In this document: in pieces, positions 35,076 through 45,363 of the stretch | Position numbering within the stretch: the first letter of the stretch is position 1 | Layout: each line of letters starts with the position of its first letter | DNA from: Paractinoplanes durhamensis | GTDB lineage: Bacteria > Actinomycetota > Actinomycetes > Mycobacteriales > Micromonosporaceae | Direction: 5' to 3' | Length of the DNA: 64,000 nt | Assembly (NCBI RefSeq): GCF_016862175.1 | Contig: NZ_BOML01000003.1 | Location: 62,001-126,000 of the forward strand | Program-made: the position numbers and the translations under genes | Notes under the pieces: generated by a model | Databases searched by the model: none | What the model saw: only the letters and a program-made list of their open reading frames with translations | Told to the model about the DNA's origin: nothing

Positions 35076-37793
35076 GTGCGACTCCTCGGGCGGGCAGCGG
35101 AATGCGCCGCGCTGGACACCCTCCTGACCGGAGCGCGAGGCGGGCGCAGCGCGAGCTTGGTGCTGCGGGGCGAGGCCGGCGTCGGCAAGACCGCATTGCT
35201 TGCGTACGCCGCGGACGGCGCGGCCGAGGCACTGTCGATCAGTGGGGTCGAGGCCGAGGCCGACTTTCCGTACGCGGCGCTGCACCGGCTGCTGATCCCG
35301 CTGCTGGACGGCCGGGACCGGCTGCCGGCCGGGCAGCGCGCGGCCCTGGAGGTGGCCTGCGGCCTGGCCGAGGGCCCGCCACCCGATCTCTACCTGGTCA
35401 GCCTGGCCACCCTCACGATGCTCGCCGAACGGCCGCGGGTCTGCATCGTCGACGACGCCCAGTGGCTCGACCGGGAATCGTTGCGAGCGCTTGCCTTCGT
35501 GGCCCGCCGGCTGCACGCCGAGGGCGTGGTCCTGCTGTTCGGCCTGCGCGCCGACGACGACGATCCCGGCCTGCTCGCCGGCGTCGAGGCGCGGGAGATC
35601 ACCGGCCTGGCCGCGGCGGCGGCGACCGCGCTGCTCGTCGACGTGGTGGACACCCCGGTCGACCCGACCCTGGCCGCGCACGTCGCGCGGGCCACCGGCG
35701 GCAACCCGCTCGCCCTGGTCGACCTCGGCCGCGAGCTGACCGCCGAGCAGCTCGCCGGCAGCGCACCACTGCCCGAACCGCCGCCGATCGGCAGCCGGCT
35801 GGAGGCGCACTACACCGCCCGGATCGACGAATATCCCCCGGCCACCCGCGTCTGGCTGCTGCTGGCCGCGGCCGGCGCGGGCGGCGACCCGGTGCGCCTG
35901 GCCGCGGCGGCCCGGCTGCTCGGGGTGCGGCCCGCCGACGCCGGCCCGGCCGAGGCCGATCGGCTGGTCACCGGCTCGCCGGCGATGACGTTCCGGCATC
36001 CGCTGGTGCGCTCGGCCGTCTACGGCGGCGCGACGCCGGCCCAGCGCCGGGCCGTGCACCGCGCGCTGGCCGAGGTGACCACCGGCGGCGGCGACGCCGA
36101 CCGGCGCGCGTGGCACCTGGCGGCGGCCGCGGACGGCCCGGACGAGGTGGTCGCGGCCGAGCTGGAGCGCCGCGCGGACCGGGCCGCCGCCCGCGGCGGG
36201 CACAGTGCCCGGGCCACCTTCCTGACCCGGGCGGCCGAGCTCACCCCGGACCGGGCCGGCCAGGCCCTGCGCCAGGTGCGAGCGGCCGAGGCGGCGCTCG
36301 CGGCCGGTGCCTACGCGCGGGCCGTGCTGCTGCTCGACGCGGTGGACGAGAGCGAGTTGCCCGGGCCGGCCCGGGGCAGCGCCCTGCTGACCCGGTCGCT
36401 GGCCGAGGTCAACCTCGGCATGCCGGACGGGCAGCGGCTCGGGCCGGCCCGCTGCCTGGCCGCGGCCGAGGCGTTCGGCGCCGACCCCGATCGGGCCCGG
36501 CGTGCCCTCGTGCAGGCGACCGAGCTGATGCGCAGCGCCGAGCAGTTCGCCACCGTGAGCGAGCCGGAGATCGCCGCCGCCGCCCGCCTGGTCGGCCGCG
36601 ACCCGGAAAGCCTGGACGAGCTGATCCTGGCCGGCTATGCCGACTTCACGGTCGGCGGCTACGAGCAGGGCATCCCGGCCGTCCGCCGGGCGATCGACGC
36701 GATCGCCGACCCCGGCCTGCCCGACGAGGCTCTGCTCGCCCGCCTCGTGGTCGGCGTCAACCTCTGCGAACTCCTCTGGGAGGACGCGGTCAAGGACCGG
36801 CTGCTGCGCCGGGCCGAGGCAGCCGCCCGCCGGACCGGTGCGCTGCACTTCCTCGACCTGGTGCACTACCTCGGCACGATGACCTTCACGTTGCTCGGCC
36901 GGCTGGACGAAGCCGACCGGCACGACGAGGCCGGCCAGCGGTTGCGCACCGCACTCGGCATGACCGCCGACCAGGCGCAGGTGTGGCGTCACCCGGAGCT
37001 GGCCGCGTGGCGGGGCGGGCCGGGCCTCCGCGAGTCGGCCGGGGCCGCGCTCGGCGTCTTCGCGATGCTCGGGCTGGGCGGCCTGCACAGCTGGACGAGG
37101 CTGAGCCTGGCGGTGCTGGACAACGCCGAGGGCCAGTACGCCTCGGCCCGCGAAATCCTGTGCGAACTGGTCTCGCTGGGCCGGCCGCAACGCTACGCCG
37201 AGGGACTGCCCGATCTGGTCGAGGCCGCGCTGCGGGCCGGCGACCGGCGCACCGCCAAGCGCGCCCTCGCCGACCTGGCGCTCGCGGCCGGCGCCTGCGG
37301 CACTCCGCGCGTCACCGGCCTGCTCGAACGCTCGCGGGCGTTGCTGGCCGGCGCGACCGAGGCGGAACCGTACTACCGCCGGGCGATCGAGCACCTCACC
37401 GGCGGGCTCGGCCACGGTGACCTGGCCCGGGCCCGGCTGCTCTACGGCGAGTGGCTACGCCGGCAGCGCCGCCGACGGGACGCGCGGGAGCAGCTGGCGA
37501 TCGCACTGGAGATGTTCGAGGAGGTGCGCGCGGAGCCGTTTGCCGAACGTACGCGTAAGGAACTGCGCGCCCTCGGCGGGAGCGTCGCGATGCCCGTACC
37601 GAAGGCGGACGAAACGGCCTTGACCCCGCAGGAGGCCGCCGTTGCGCGCCTGGCTCGGGACGGCGGAACGAATGCGGAGATCGCGGCGAACCTGTATCTC
37701 AGCGCGAGCACCGTGGATTACCACCTGCGGAAGGTGTACCGGAAGCTCAGTGTGCAGTCGCGGCGACAGCTACGCGGGAGTTTGCACGACTGA
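35076..37793 (+). CDS. Large ATP-binding LuxR (LAL) regulator
   Basis: 905 aa from a GTG: AAA-type ATPase (Walker [12 protein letters not shown] near residue 34; Walker [11 protein letters not shown]), a long helical repeat region (about 300-800), and a C-terminal LuxR HTH ([21 protein letters not shown] and [20 protein letters not shown]). These regulators often sit in accessory or secondary-metabolite regions. The downstream genes (hydrolase and MBL protein) may be targets; a truncated haloperoxidase gene separates them. Confidence 0.93.
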   Translation: MRLLGRAAECAALDTLLTGARGGRSASLVLRGEAGVGKTALLAYAADGAAEALSISGVEAEADFPYAALHRLLIPLLDGRDRLPAGQRAALEVACGLAEGPPPDLYLVSLATLTMLAERPRVCIVDDAQWLDRESLRALAFVARRLHAEGVVLLFGLRADDDDPGLLAGVEAREITGLAAAAATALLVDVVDTPVDPTLAAHVARATGGNPLALVDLGRELTAEQLAGSAPLPEPPPIGSRLEAHYTARIDEYPPATRVWLLLAAAGAGGDPVRLAAAARLLGVRPADAGPAEADRLVTGSPAMTFRHPLVRSAVYGGATPAQRRAVHRALAEVTTGGGDADRRAWHLAAAADGPDEVVAAELERRADRAAARGGHSARATFLTRAAELTPDRAGQALRQVRAAEAALAAGAYARAVLLLDAVDESELPGPARGSALLTRSLAEVNLGMPDGQRLGPARCLAAAEAFGADPDRARRALVQATELMRSAEQFATVSEPEIAAAARLVGRDPESLDELILAGYADFTVGGYEQGIPAVRRAIDAIADPGLPDEALLARLVVGVNLCELLWEDAVKDRLLRRAEAAARRTGALHFLDLVHYLGTMTFTLLGRLDEADRHDEAGQRLRTALGMTADQAQVWRHPELAAWRGGPGLRESAGAALGVFAMLGLGGLHSWTRLSLAVLDNAEGQYASAREILCELVSLGRPQRYAEGLPDLVEAALRAGDRRTAKRALADLALAAGACGTPRVTGLLERSRALLAGATEAEPYYRRAIEHLTGGLGHGDLARARLLYGEWLRRQRRRRDAREQLAIALEMFEEVRAEPFAERTRKELRALGGSVAMPVPKADETALTPQEAAVARLARDGGTNAEIAANLYLSASTVDYHLRKVYRKLSVQSRRQLRGSLHD

Positions 37794-37845
37794 CTACGCG
37801 TCGCACGGGATTCGCCGGTGGACACGCTCCCCGCAGGATCGGGGC

Positions 37846-38160
37846 ATGGGATTCGTGACCACCGCGGACGGCGCGGTGGTGCAGCTGGTGCTGGTCTCGG
37901 CGGTGCCGCCGTTCATGCTGCGCACCCCGGACAACCCGGGCGGGCTGCCTGACCTGGACGCGGTCGACGTGCCCGCACTCGTCATCCACGGCGACGACGA
38001 CCAGGTGGTCCCGTTCGCCGTCGGCGGGCAGGCGTCGGCCGGCCGGCTCAAGAACGCGCGGCCGGCGGTCTGTCCGGGCGCACCGCACGGCATCACCGAC
38101 ACCCACAAAGACCAGCTCTCCGCCGACCTGTTGGCCTTCCTGAAGGAGTACGACGTATGA
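37846..38160 (+). pseudogene. Internally deleted non-haem haloperoxidase/esterase
   Basis: 104 codons that read like a haloperoxidase-type alpha/beta-hydrolase with two internal pieces missing. The first ~10 residues (MGFVTTADG) match the family N-terminus. The next homologous block ([20 protein letters not shown]) is normally ~95 residues later. Then [17 protein letters not shown] joins after a second gap. The GxSxG elbow is lost; the C-terminal acid and His (GAPHG) remain. The frame is intact, and the stop overlaps the next start (ATGA). Confidence 0.8.
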
Positions 38161-38948
38161 AGCCGATCGTTCTGGTCCACGGATTCTGGGTCACCCCGCG
38201 CAGCTGGGAACACTGGAAAGCACACTACGAAGCCAAGGGCCACCGGGTGATCGCGCCGGCCTACCCCGGTTTCGAGGTCGAGGTGGAGGCGCTGAACGCC
38301 GACCCGACGCCGATCATCGACGTCACCGTGCCGCAGATCATCGCCCACTTCGAGGAGGCGATCCGGGGACTGCCCGAGTCACCGATCATCATCGGGCACT
38401 CGGCCGGCGGCGCGTTCACCCAGATCCTGCTCGACCACGGTTTCGGCGCGGCCGGCGTGGCGATGAACTCGGCGCCCACCGAGGGCGTCCGGGTGGTGCC
38501 GCTGTCCCAGCTGAAGTCCACCTTCCCGGTGCTGAAGACCCCGGCCAACCGGCACAAGGCGATCGGGCTCACCTTCGACGAATGGAAGTACGCCTTCACC
38601 AACACCTTCGCCGACGACGAGGCGCGGGCGCTCTGGGAGCGCTACGCCATCCCGGCCAGCGGGGGCATCCTGTGGGGCGGGGTGCTCGCCAACTTCCAGC
38701 CGGGCCACCAGGACACCTGGGTCGATTACCACAACGACAACCGGGCTCCGCTGCTGTTCGTCTCCGGCTCCGAGGACCACATCATGCCGCCGGCGATCCA
38801 GGAGTCGAACCTCAAGCACTACCAGGCCCCCCACACTCTGACCGAGCGGCGCGAGTACGAGGGTTACGCCCACCTGCTGCCGGCCCAGAAGGGCTGGGAG
38901 CAGATCGCCGACGAGGTCCTGGAATGGGCCCTGGCGCACGCGCAATGA
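38157..38948 (+). CDS. Alpha/beta-hydrolase
   Basis: 263 aa starting [20 protein letters not shown] (oxyanion-hole HG). Nucleophile elbow GHSAGG, with acid candidate in [11 protein letters not shown] and His in YEGYAHLLP. Cytoplasmic, substrate unknown. It overlaps the preceding pseudogene and the following MBL gene, both by ATGA. Confidence 0.88.
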   Translation: MKPIVLVHGFWVTPRSWEHWKAHYEAKGHRVIAPAYPGFEVEVEALNADPTPIIDVTVPQIIAHFEEAIRGLPESPIIIGHSAGGAFTQILLDHGFGAAGVAMNSAPTEGVRVVPLSQLKSTFPVLKTPANRHKAIGLTFDEWKYAFTNTFADDEARALWERYAIPASGGILWGGVLANFQPGHQDTWVDYHNDNRAPLLFVSGSEDHIMPPAIQESNLKHYQAPHTLTERREYEGYAHLLPAQKGWEQIADEVLEWALAHAQ

Positions 38949-39688
38949 ACATCACCCACATCGGTGGCCCGACCACGCTGATCGAGCTGGACGGGGTGCG
39001 GTTGCTGGTGGATCCGACGTTCGACGCGCCCGGCCGGCGGTACTCGTTCGGCTGGGGCACGTCGTCCCGCAAGACCACCGGCCCGGCCGTCCCGGCGGCG
39101 GATCTCGGGCGGCTGGACGCCGTGCTGCTCACCCACGATCAGCACGCGGACAACCTCGACGACGCCGGGCGGGCGCTGCTGCCGTCGGTCCCCACCGTGA
39201 TCACCACGGCGACCGGGGCGCGGCGGCTGGGCGGCAACGCGACCGGTCTCCGGCCGTGGGCGAGCACCGCGGTCAAGGACCTGGAGATCACCGCGACGCC
39301 GTCCCGGCACGGGCCGGTCTGGGCGGTGCCGATCGTCGGGCCGACCACCGGCTTCGCGCTGAAGCCGGCCGGCTCGTCGACGGTGGTGTGGATCTCCGGG
39401 GACACGGTGGTCTTCCCCGGTGTGCTGGAGGTGGCGTCCCGCTTCGATGTGGACGTTGCCGTCCTGCACCTGGGCAAGGTCCAGTTCGGCCTGACCGGGC
39501 CCGCCCGGTTCACGATGACCGGGCGGGACGCGGTCCGGCTCTGCGCACATGTCAAGCCCCGGCGGATCGTGCCGGTGCACTACGAGGGCTGGTCACACTT
39601 CCACGAGGGCCGGGCCGAGATCTCGGCAGCATTCCCTCAGGACGCGCTGACCTGGCTCGAACCGGGGGTCCAGACCGCGTTGTCGTGA
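38945..39688 (+). CDS. MBL-fold hydrolase (UlaG-like)
   Basis: 247 aa starting [17 protein letters not shown]. Metallo-beta-lactamase fold of the UlaG/YtnP type with THDQHADN in the place of HxHxDH, and a late VPVHYEGWSHF. Metal ligands are partly replaced, so activity should not be assumed. Coupled to the hydrolase upstream; its 3' end overlaps the opposing MBL gene by 52 bases. Confidence 0.82.
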   Translation: MNITHIGGPTTLIELDGVRLLVDPTFDAPGRRYSFGWGTSSRKTTGPAVPAADLGRLDAVLLTHDQHADNLDDAGRALLPSVPTVITTATGARRLGGNATGLRPWASTAVKDLEITATPSRHGPVWAVPIVGPTTGFALKPAGSSTVVWISGDTVVFPGVLEVASRFDVDVAVLHLGKVQFGLTGPARFTMTGRDAVRLCAHVKPRRIVPVHYEGWSHFHEGRAEISAAFPQDALTWLEPGVQTALS

Positions 39689-40332
39689 GCGAAGACGACC
39701 TGTCTCGGGTCGAGCGCCAGGATCCGGTGCAGCCAGGCCGGATAGTGGCCGACACCGGCCCGCTGGGCCAGCACGTCGCCGGTGAACAGGGTGGCGTTGT
39801 CGTGGCTCTGACCGGCCACGATGACGGTGCCGTCGCGGCGGGTCACCACCACCGACTGGTGGCCGGCCGTATGGCCGGGCGTCGGCAGGATCACCACGCC
39901 GGGCAGGATCTCGGCCTCACCGCACAGCTCCTCGTATTGGGCGCCCGGGTAGTCGATCAGCGGCGGCAGCGTGTAGTCCTCGGTCGTCCGGGCCATCGCG
40001 AGCTCGCTGCGCTGCGCGAAGACCGGGCGGCCGGCCAGCTCCGGGTTGCCGCCGCAGTGGTCGAAGTGCAGGTGGCAGTTCACCACGTACCCGATGTCGT
40101 CGATCTTCGCCCCGGAGGCCCGCAACGCGGTCCGGAGCGGGATCCGGCGCGGGTGGTACCAGGCGTCCACCTCCGGGTGGCTGCCCATGCCGGTATCGAC
40201 GAGGACGGTGCCGAGCGGGTGCTCGATCAGGTAGCCGAGCGTCGGCTCGACGCGGGGGTGTCCCGTGCCGGTCTCCTGCGCGGGGCGAATGAAATAGCCG
40301 AGATCGACTCGACGGACCACGGTGTCTGCCAT
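39637..40332 (-). CDS. MBL-fold hydrolase, N-acyl-homoserine-lactonase family
   Basis: 231 aa. HLHFDHCGG is the full HxHxDH motif; further ligands are in TPGHTAGHQSVV, VAGQSHD and FAHDNAVW. The AhlA/AiiA-like family also contains enzymes with other ester or lactone substrates, so quorum quenching is a possibility only. Convergent with the previous MBL gene, sharing 52 bases. Confidence 0.85.
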   Translation of the reverse strand: MADTVVRRVDLGYFIRPAQETGTGHPRVEPTLGYLIEHPLGTVLVDTGMGSHPEVDAWYHPRRIPLRTALRASGAKIDDIGYVVNCHLHFDHCGGNPELAGRPVFAQRSELAMARTTEDYTLPPLIDYPGAQYEELCGEAEILPGVVILPTPGHTAGHQSVVVTRRDGTVIVAGQSHDNATLFTGDVLAQRAGVGHYPAWLHRILALDPRQVVFAHDNAVWTPGSSQVSAS

Positions 40333-40440
40333 CGCGTAATTATGCCGAAGACAGCCTCAAGTAGGTCGATGTGCGAGCGCAGATGCGCAACCACCGCACC
40401 GTGGGGGTCTGGGGGCTCGGCCCCTAGGTAGATATACGAA

Positions 40441-40475
40441 ATGAGCCTGCCAGCGCTTTTTGCTGGCAGACTCAT
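40441..40475 (-). terminator. Terminator of the tRNA transcript
   Basis: ATGAGcCTGCCAGC pairs with GCTGGCAGaCTCAT around loop GCTTTTT (40441-40475), one mismatch, with TTTCGT after it on the minus strand. It lies ten bases downstream of tRNA-Glu. Confidence 0.85.
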
Positions 40476-40484
40476 CACCGAATG

Positions 40485-40557
40485 TAGCCCCGAAGGGATT
40501 CGAACCCTCGCTACCGCCTTGAGAGGGCGGCGTCCTAGGCCGCTAGACGACGGGGCC
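40485..40557 (-). tRNA. tRNA-Glu (CTC)
   Basis: 73-nt cloverleaf: acceptor GGCCCCG/CGGGGCT (with a terminal G-U), D-arm TCTAGCGGCCTAGGA, anticodon stem CCGCC/GGCGG with loop CTCTCAA (anticodon CTC, reads GAG), T-arm GGTTCGAATCCC. CCA is not fully encoded. Paired with tRNA-Gln upstream, as in mycobacteria. Confidence 0.97.
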
Positions 40558-40649
40558 AGGACTTGCTTTTTGCTTCAACTACCGCTTGAGCGGCGAGGCC
40601 GAACACTATCAGATGTCCAGCTCCACCACTCTTTGCAGGAGTGGTAGCG

Positions 40650-40721
40650 CTGGGGTACCAGGACTCGAACCTAGACTAACTGGACCAGAACCAGTCGGGC
40701 TGCCAATTACCCCATACCCCA
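40650..40721 (-). tRNA. tRNA-Gln (CTG)
   Basis: 72-nt cloverleaf: acceptor TGGGGTA/TACCCCA, anticodon stem ACTGG/CCAGT with loop TTCTGGT (anticodon CTG, reads CAG), T-arm GGTTCGAGTCC, discriminator G. It precedes tRNA-Glu on the same strand; the two are likely cotranscribed. Confidence 0.97.
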
Positions 40722-40784
40722 TTGGCCCGGTTTCCCGCGCCGAGAAGAAACTCTACCCGACCACCCCTGGCCCACCAAATCGGG

Positions 40785-41594
40785 TTACGAGTCCTGGAAG
40801 AGATCCGCGTTCCGGCGGGCCCACTGAAGGAACGTCGTCGCAGGTCGGCCCGCGATTTCGACGGCCGTGGCGGTCGCCTTCCGGGGGTGCTCGACCAACA
40901 TCGCCTGGCCGTCGACGTACCAGGCGGCGTGCTCGCCCATGTCCGTCGCCAGCTCCGCGATGCCCTCATCGCGCGGTAACTCGACGTAACGAAGCTCACG
41001 CCCGAGCGCCTGCCCGATCAGCTCCACCTTCCGCCGCCGCGACAGCATCTCCGGACCGGTCAGCTCCAGCGAGTGGCCGACCAGGGAACGGTCGAGCAGG
41101 GCCCGGGCCGCGACCGCCGCGATGTCCTCCTGGGCGATCGGGGCGTTGGCCGCGGCACCGTGCACGTCGCGCACCTCGTCACCGGCCCGGATCTGCCGGC
41201 TCCAGATCGCGGCGTTCGCCATGAACTCGCCCGGTTCGAGGTGGGTGAACGGCACGCCGCACTCCTCGACCGCGTCCTCGACCGCCTGCCAGTGCTCGCC
41301 CTTCGGCCCGGCCAGGTCGACGATCCGCCCGATTCCGGCCTCGGCGGCCAGCCGGCATGCCTCGGTCACGGTCGGCAGGTAGGGCGCGAGGTAGAGCACA
41401 TCCACCCCGGCGTACGCGGCGGCCAGCGTCGACGGCCGGCCGAGAAAACCGCGCGCGACCTCGACCCCGGCCGGCAGCGCGGCCCGCACCGGGTCGACGG
41501 TCAGTGCCCGGACGTCGCCGGCACCGAGCGCGAGCAGCTCGTCGACCACCATCCGCCCGATGTTGGTGGTGGCTCCGGTGACGAGGATCTTCAT
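40785..41594 (-). CDS. NAD(P)-binding NmrA-like reductase
   Basis: 269 aa from MKILVTGATTNIGRMVVDELL (GxxGxxG-type Rossmann). Atypical SDR of the NmrA/QOR2 type, with no SDR catalytic YxxxK in the usual place. Probably a redox sensor or quinone reductase. Divergent from the AfsR-like regulator, which may control it. Confidence 0.85.
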   Translation of the reverse strand: MKILVTGATTNIGRMVVDELLALGAGDVRALTVDPVRAALPAGVEVARGFLGRPSTLAAAYAGVDVLYLAPYLPTVTEACRLAAEAGIGRIVDLAGPKGEHWQAVEDAVEECGVPFTHLEPGEFMANAAIWSRQIRAGDEVRDVHGAAANAPIAQEDIAAVAARALLDRSLVGHSLELTGPEMLSRRRKVELIGQALGRELRYVELPRDEGIAELATDMGEHAAWYVDGQAMLVEHPRKATATAVEIAGRPATTFLQWARRNADLFQDS

Positions 41595-41673
41595 CTGTTC
41601 GCCCCCTGCTCTCGATGTGTTGCGCCCGCTAGCGTGAACGCCGCGGCCAAACAAACGCTTAAGACGGAGTTTC

Positions 41674-44271
41674 ATGCGCTTCGAGGTGCTGGGCCCGGTT
41701 CGGGTGCGTTCCGATGACGGGTCCGTCGCGCCGCTCGCGCCACGGCCGCGCGCGCTGCTGGCGGCCCTGATCGCGTCGGCCGGGCAGTTGGTCTCGGCCG
41801 AGCGGCTGATCGCCGAGCTGTGGCCGGAGGGGGCGCCGGCGACGGCCGGGCCGGCCCTGCAGGTGCACGCGTCGGCGCTGCGCAAAGTGGTCGGTGACCG
41901 GCTCAGCTCGACCGCCGGCGGGTACGCGTTGCACGCCGGCGAGCTGGACGCGGACGAGTTCGAGGCGACCGGTGATCTCGGGTTGTGGCGCGGGCCGGCC
42001 TACGAGGGCGGGGGCGGCGGGCCGATCGTCGAGGCGGCCGCGGCCCGGCTCACCGAGCTGCTGCTGGCGACCCGGCGCGACTGGGTCGACCGGGAGCTGG
42101 CCGCGGGCCGTCCGGTGCTGGCCGAGCTGCGGGCCTGGGTGGCCGCCGAACCGGCGGCCGAACCGCTGGTCGAGCGCCTGATGCTGGAGCTGCACCGGGC
42201 CGGGCGGTCGGCGGATGCGCTGGACGTCTTCGACGCCACGGTCGCGGTGCTCCGGTCGTACGAAACCGAGGCCGGACCGGGTCTCACCGCCCTCGCCGCG
42301 GGGATCCGCCGGCGGGACCCGACGCTGGATCGCCCGGCGCCCGGCCTGCCCGGATCGCGCAGCCGCTTCATCGGCCGGCGCGCCGAGCTGGACCGGGCGC
42401 ATGCGCTGGCCGGCGAGACCCGGCTGCTCACGGTGACCGGCCCGGGTGGCTCCGGCAAGACCCGCTTCGCGTACGAGCTGGCCCGCGAGGTCGCCACCGA
42501 GTACGACACGGTGGTTCTGGTCGAGCTGGCCGGCTACGCGACCGCGGACGCGACCCGGTTCGCCGCCGCGGCCGGGGTGCGCGACGAGCCGGGCGTCACC
42601 GCGATCGAGGCCCTGTCCCGGCACCTCGGCAACCGGCGGGCGCTGCTGGTGGTGGACAACTGCGAGCACGTCCGGGCGCAGGCGGCGGCGACCGTGGACG
42701 ACCTGATCGGCGCGGTGCCGGGGCTGCGGGTGCTGGCCACCAGCCGGGAGCCGCTGGGCGTGCCCGGCGAGGCACTCTGGCCGCTGCCCGGCCTGACCCC
42801 GGCCGACGCCGTGCGGCTGTTCGGCGAGCGGGTCGCGGCCGCCCGCGGCGGCACCGGGCTGCGGCCGGCCGAGCTCGCGCCGGCCGCCGAGCTGTGCCGC
42901 CGCCTGGACGGCCTGCCGCTCGCCCTGGAGCTGGCCGCGGCCCGGCTGCGCTCGCTGCCGCTGGCCGCGGTGACCGGCCGCCTCGATGAGCTGATCGGCA
43001 CCGCGCCGCTGGCCCGGCACCGCACCATGCGGGCGACCATCGACTGGGGACACGACCTTCTCGATGAGACCCAGCAGGCGCTGATGGCCCGGCTGAGCCT
43101 CTTCGCCGGCCCGTTCGACGCCGACGCGGCCGGCCGGGTGCAGGGCGCCGACGCGCTCGATCCGCTGGCCCAGCTGCGCGACCGCTCGATGGTCGGCTGG
43201 GACGGCACCCACTACCGGATGAGCGAGACGATCCGGGAGTACGCGGCCGAGCACCTGAGCACCGGCGACCCGGCCCGGGCCCGGTTCGTGGCGCTCTGGC
43301 TCGACCGGCTCGCCACCCCGCCCCCGCCGGACGGCCCGGCGCACACCGCCTGGCTGGCGTCGATGGCCGCGGCCCACCCGAGCGTCCTGGCGGCGATCGA
43401 CTGGTCGCTGACCGCGGGCGACCCGGCCGACGGGCTGACCCTGGCCGCCGCGATGTGGTGGTTCTGGTGGATCAGCGGGCAGATGGCCGAGGGCCGCGGT
43501 CACCTGCGGCGCGCGCTCGACGCCGCGCCGAGCGAGCCGTCCGCGGCCCGGGCCCGGGCGTTGCGGGCGGCCGCCGCGCTGGCCCGCAACTCCGGTGACC
43601 TGGCCGAGGCGCGCCGGCTCGGCGAGCAGGGCCTGGCGACGTTCCGGCTGCTGGACGACCGGGCCGGGGTGCTGGCCGCGCTGAACAACCTGCTGATCAC
43701 CGCGCAGGGGCAGGGCGACTACCAGGATTCGCTGGCGTACGGCTTCGAAGCGCTGGAGCTGGCCGAGGCGGCCGGCGACGCCCGGATGATCGCCGCCGGC
43801 CTGAACAACACCGCCGGGACGCTGCGCTGCCTGGACCGGCTGGACGAGGCCGGGCCGCTGTTCGAGCGGGCGCTCACCGCGTTCCGGGCGATCGGCGAGG
43901 CGCGCGGCGAGGCGGCCGCGCTGACCAACCTGGGCATCGTCGCCCGGCGCCGGGGCTCGGCCGCGATGTCCGGCGACTACATGCGGCGGTCGCTGGCCAT
44001 CTACACCGAGCTGGGCATCACCGAGGGCCAGCTGGACGCGATCGAGGGGCTGGCCCAGCTCGAGCCGCCGGAGCGGGCGCTCACGCTGCTGGCGGTGGCC
44101 GAGCGGGAGCGGGCGGCGCTCGGCTCGGCGATCTTCACCCCGGATGAGGTCCGCGACCGGGACGAGGCCGAAAAAACCGCCCGGTCCGCCCTGACCACCG
44201 AGGAGGTGGCCCGGGCGTACCGGACGGCAAATGGCCTGTCGCTGGCGGCGACGGTCGAGCTACTCCAGTGA
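41674..44271 (+). CDS. AfsR-like SARP regulator (BTAD, NB-ARC, TPR)
   Basis: 865 aa. N-terminal winged helix/BTAD (MRFEVLGPVRVRSDDGS; RALLAALIASAGQLVSAERLIAELWPEG), an NB-ARC-type ATPase with Walker A GPGGSGKTRFAYELA, VVDNCEHV and LPLALELAAARLRSLPL, and C-terminal TPRs (about 600-800). Such regulators control secondary metabolism or stress genes. Divergent from the NmrA-like gene and 12 bases over the 3' end of the FAH gene. Confidence 0.92.
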   Translation: MRFEVLGPVRVRSDDGSVAPLAPRPRALLAALIASAGQLVSAERLIAELWPEGAPATAGPALQVHASALRKVVGDRLSSTAGGYALHAGELDADEFEATGDLGLWRGPAYEGGGGGPIVEAAAARLTELLLATRRDWVDRELAAGRPVLAELRAWVAAEPAAEPLVERLMLELHRAGRSADALDVFDATVAVLRSYETEAGPGLTALAAGIRRRDPTLDRPAPGLPGSRSRFIGRRAELDRAHALAGETRLLTVTGPGGSGKTRFAYELAREVATEYDTVVLVELAGYATADATRFAAAAGVRDEPGVTAIEALSRHLGNRRALLVVDNCEHVRAQAAATVDDLIGAVPGLRVLATSREPLGVPGEALWPLPGLTPADAVRLFGERVAAARGGTGLRPAELAPAAELCRRLDGLPLALELAAARLRSLPLAAVTGRLDELIGTAPLARHRTMRATIDWGHDLLDETQQALMARLSLFAGPFDADAAGRVQGADALDPLAQLRDRSMVGWDGTHYRMSETIREYAAEHLSTGDPARARFVALWLDRLATPPPPDGPAHTAWLASMAAAHPSVLAAIDWSLTAGDPADGLTLAAAMWWFWWISGQMAEGRGHLRRALDAAPSEPSAARARALRAAAALARNSGDLAEARRLGEQGLATFRLLDDRAGVLAALNNLLITAQGQGDYQDSLAYGFEALELAEAAGDARMIAAGLNNTAGTLRCLDRLDEAGPLFERALTAFRAIGEARGEAAALTNLGIVARRRGSAAMSGDYMRRSLAIYTELGITEGQLDAIEGLAQLEPPERALTLLAVAERERAALGSAIFTPDEVRDRDEAEKTARSALTTEEVARAYRTANGLSLAATVELLQ

Positions 44272-45054
44272 GACCACGGTGTTTCGCAGCTCGCCGATGC
44301 CCTGGATGGTGATCGAGCAGGTGTCGCCGGTGGTCAGCTCGCTGACCCCGGCCGGGGTGCCGGTGAGGATGATGTCGCCGGGCAGCAGCGTCATGACGTG
44401 CGACACATACGACACCAGGGTGGGGATGTCGAAGACCATGTCCTTGGTGCGGCCGATCTGGCGCACCTCCATGGTGTCCGGGTTGCGGCCGACCTCGCAG
44501 CGGATCTCGATGTCGCTCACGTCGAGGCCGGTGGTGATCCACGGGCCGATCGGGCAGAACGAGTCGAAGCCCTTGGCCCTGGTCCACTGCGGGTCGCTGC
44601 GCTGCAGGTCGCGGGCGGTGACGTCGTTGGCGATGGTGTAGCCGAAGATGGCTGCCTCGGCGCCGGCCCGGTCGACCCGGCGGGCGCCGCTCGCGCCGAT
44701 CACGACGGCCAGCTCGGCCTCCTCCTCGACCCGCTGCGACTGCGGAGGCAGCCGGATCGCGTCGTTGGGGCCGATCACCGAGGTGGACGGCTTGAGGAAG
44801 ATCAGCGGCTCCTTGGGCACCTCGTTGCCGAGCTCGGCGGCGTGGTCGGCGTAGTTGCGGCCGACGCCGATCACCTTGCTCGCAAAGATCGGGGCGAGCA
44901 GCCGGACGTCGGCGAGGGCCCAGCGCTGGCCGGTGAACTTCACCTTGGCGAACGGCAGCGAGTCGATCTCGGCGATGGTCAGGCCTTCGCCCTCGGCGCC
45001 CTCGACGACACCGAACGAAACTCCACCAGCATGGACAAAGCGGGCGAAACGCAC
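44260..45054 (-). CDS. Fumarylacetoacetate-hydrolase-family protein
   Basis: 264 aa, GTG start with AGGGAA six bases upstream. FAH motifs VIGVGRNYADHAAELG, RVEEEAELAVVIG (metal-binding Glu/Asp), IFGYTIANDVTARDLQ and GDIILTGTPAGV. Homologue of Rv2993c; acts on beta-keto acids or decarboxylates oxaloacetate in known cases. The tRNAs next to it match the mycobacterial gluT/glnU position; gltX, which neighbours it there, is not in this window. Confidence 0.92.
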   Translation of the reverse strand: MRFARFVHAGGVSFGVVEGAEGEGLTIAEIDSLPFAKVKFTGQRWALADVRLLAPIFASKVIGVGRNYADHAAELGNEVPKEPLIFLKPSTSVIGPNDAIRLPPQSQRVEEEAELAVVIGASGARRVDRAGAEAAIFGYTIANDVTARDLQRSDPQWTRAKGFDSFCPIGPWITTGLDVSDIEIRCEVGRNPDTMEVRQIGRTKDMVFDIPTLVSYVSHVMTLLPGDIILTGTPAGVSELTTGDTCSITIQGIGELRNTVVSLE

Positions 45055-45092
45055 GAAGAATTCCCTATCTCTCGAGGCTCTCCCCGGGAAAT

Positions 45093-45350
45093 CTACGCCG
45101 GTCGGGCGGCGCCACTGGACTCCGCGCCCAGCCGGGGGAACGGGTCGAGGGAGAACACCACCTCGGTCGGCACCTCGAAGTACGCACAGATCCGCAGGGC
45201 CAGGTGCAGGCTCGGGCTGAACTCGCCGCGCTCCAGGTAGCCCACCGTCTGATAGTGGACGCCCAGGGCGTCGGCGAGCTCCCGCCGCGAGATCCCACGC
45301 TCGGCCCGCAACATCGCGATCCGGTTGTAGGTGATTTCACTGTTACCCAA
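45093..45350 (-). CDS. Small XRE-family HTH regulator
   Basis: 85 aa from a TTG with GAGGGGG about eight bases upstream, just past the permease stop. The HTH is MLRAERGISRRELADALGVHYQTVGYLERG, then a short acidic tail. Last gene of the ABC-2 operon and likely its regulator. The longer frame starting at 45395 would overlap the permease and is less likely. Confidence 0.85.
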   Translation of the reverse strand: MGNSEITYNRIAMLRAERGISRRELADALGVHYQTVGYLERGEFSPSLHLALRICAYFEVPTEVVFSLDPFPRLGAESSGAARPA

Positions 45351-45363
45351 TTGCCCGGCCCCC

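Noticed and set aside
40210..40478. Extra small gene near the tRNAs
   Set aside because: The open frames overlap the tRNA terminator and the MBL gene end and show no coding features.
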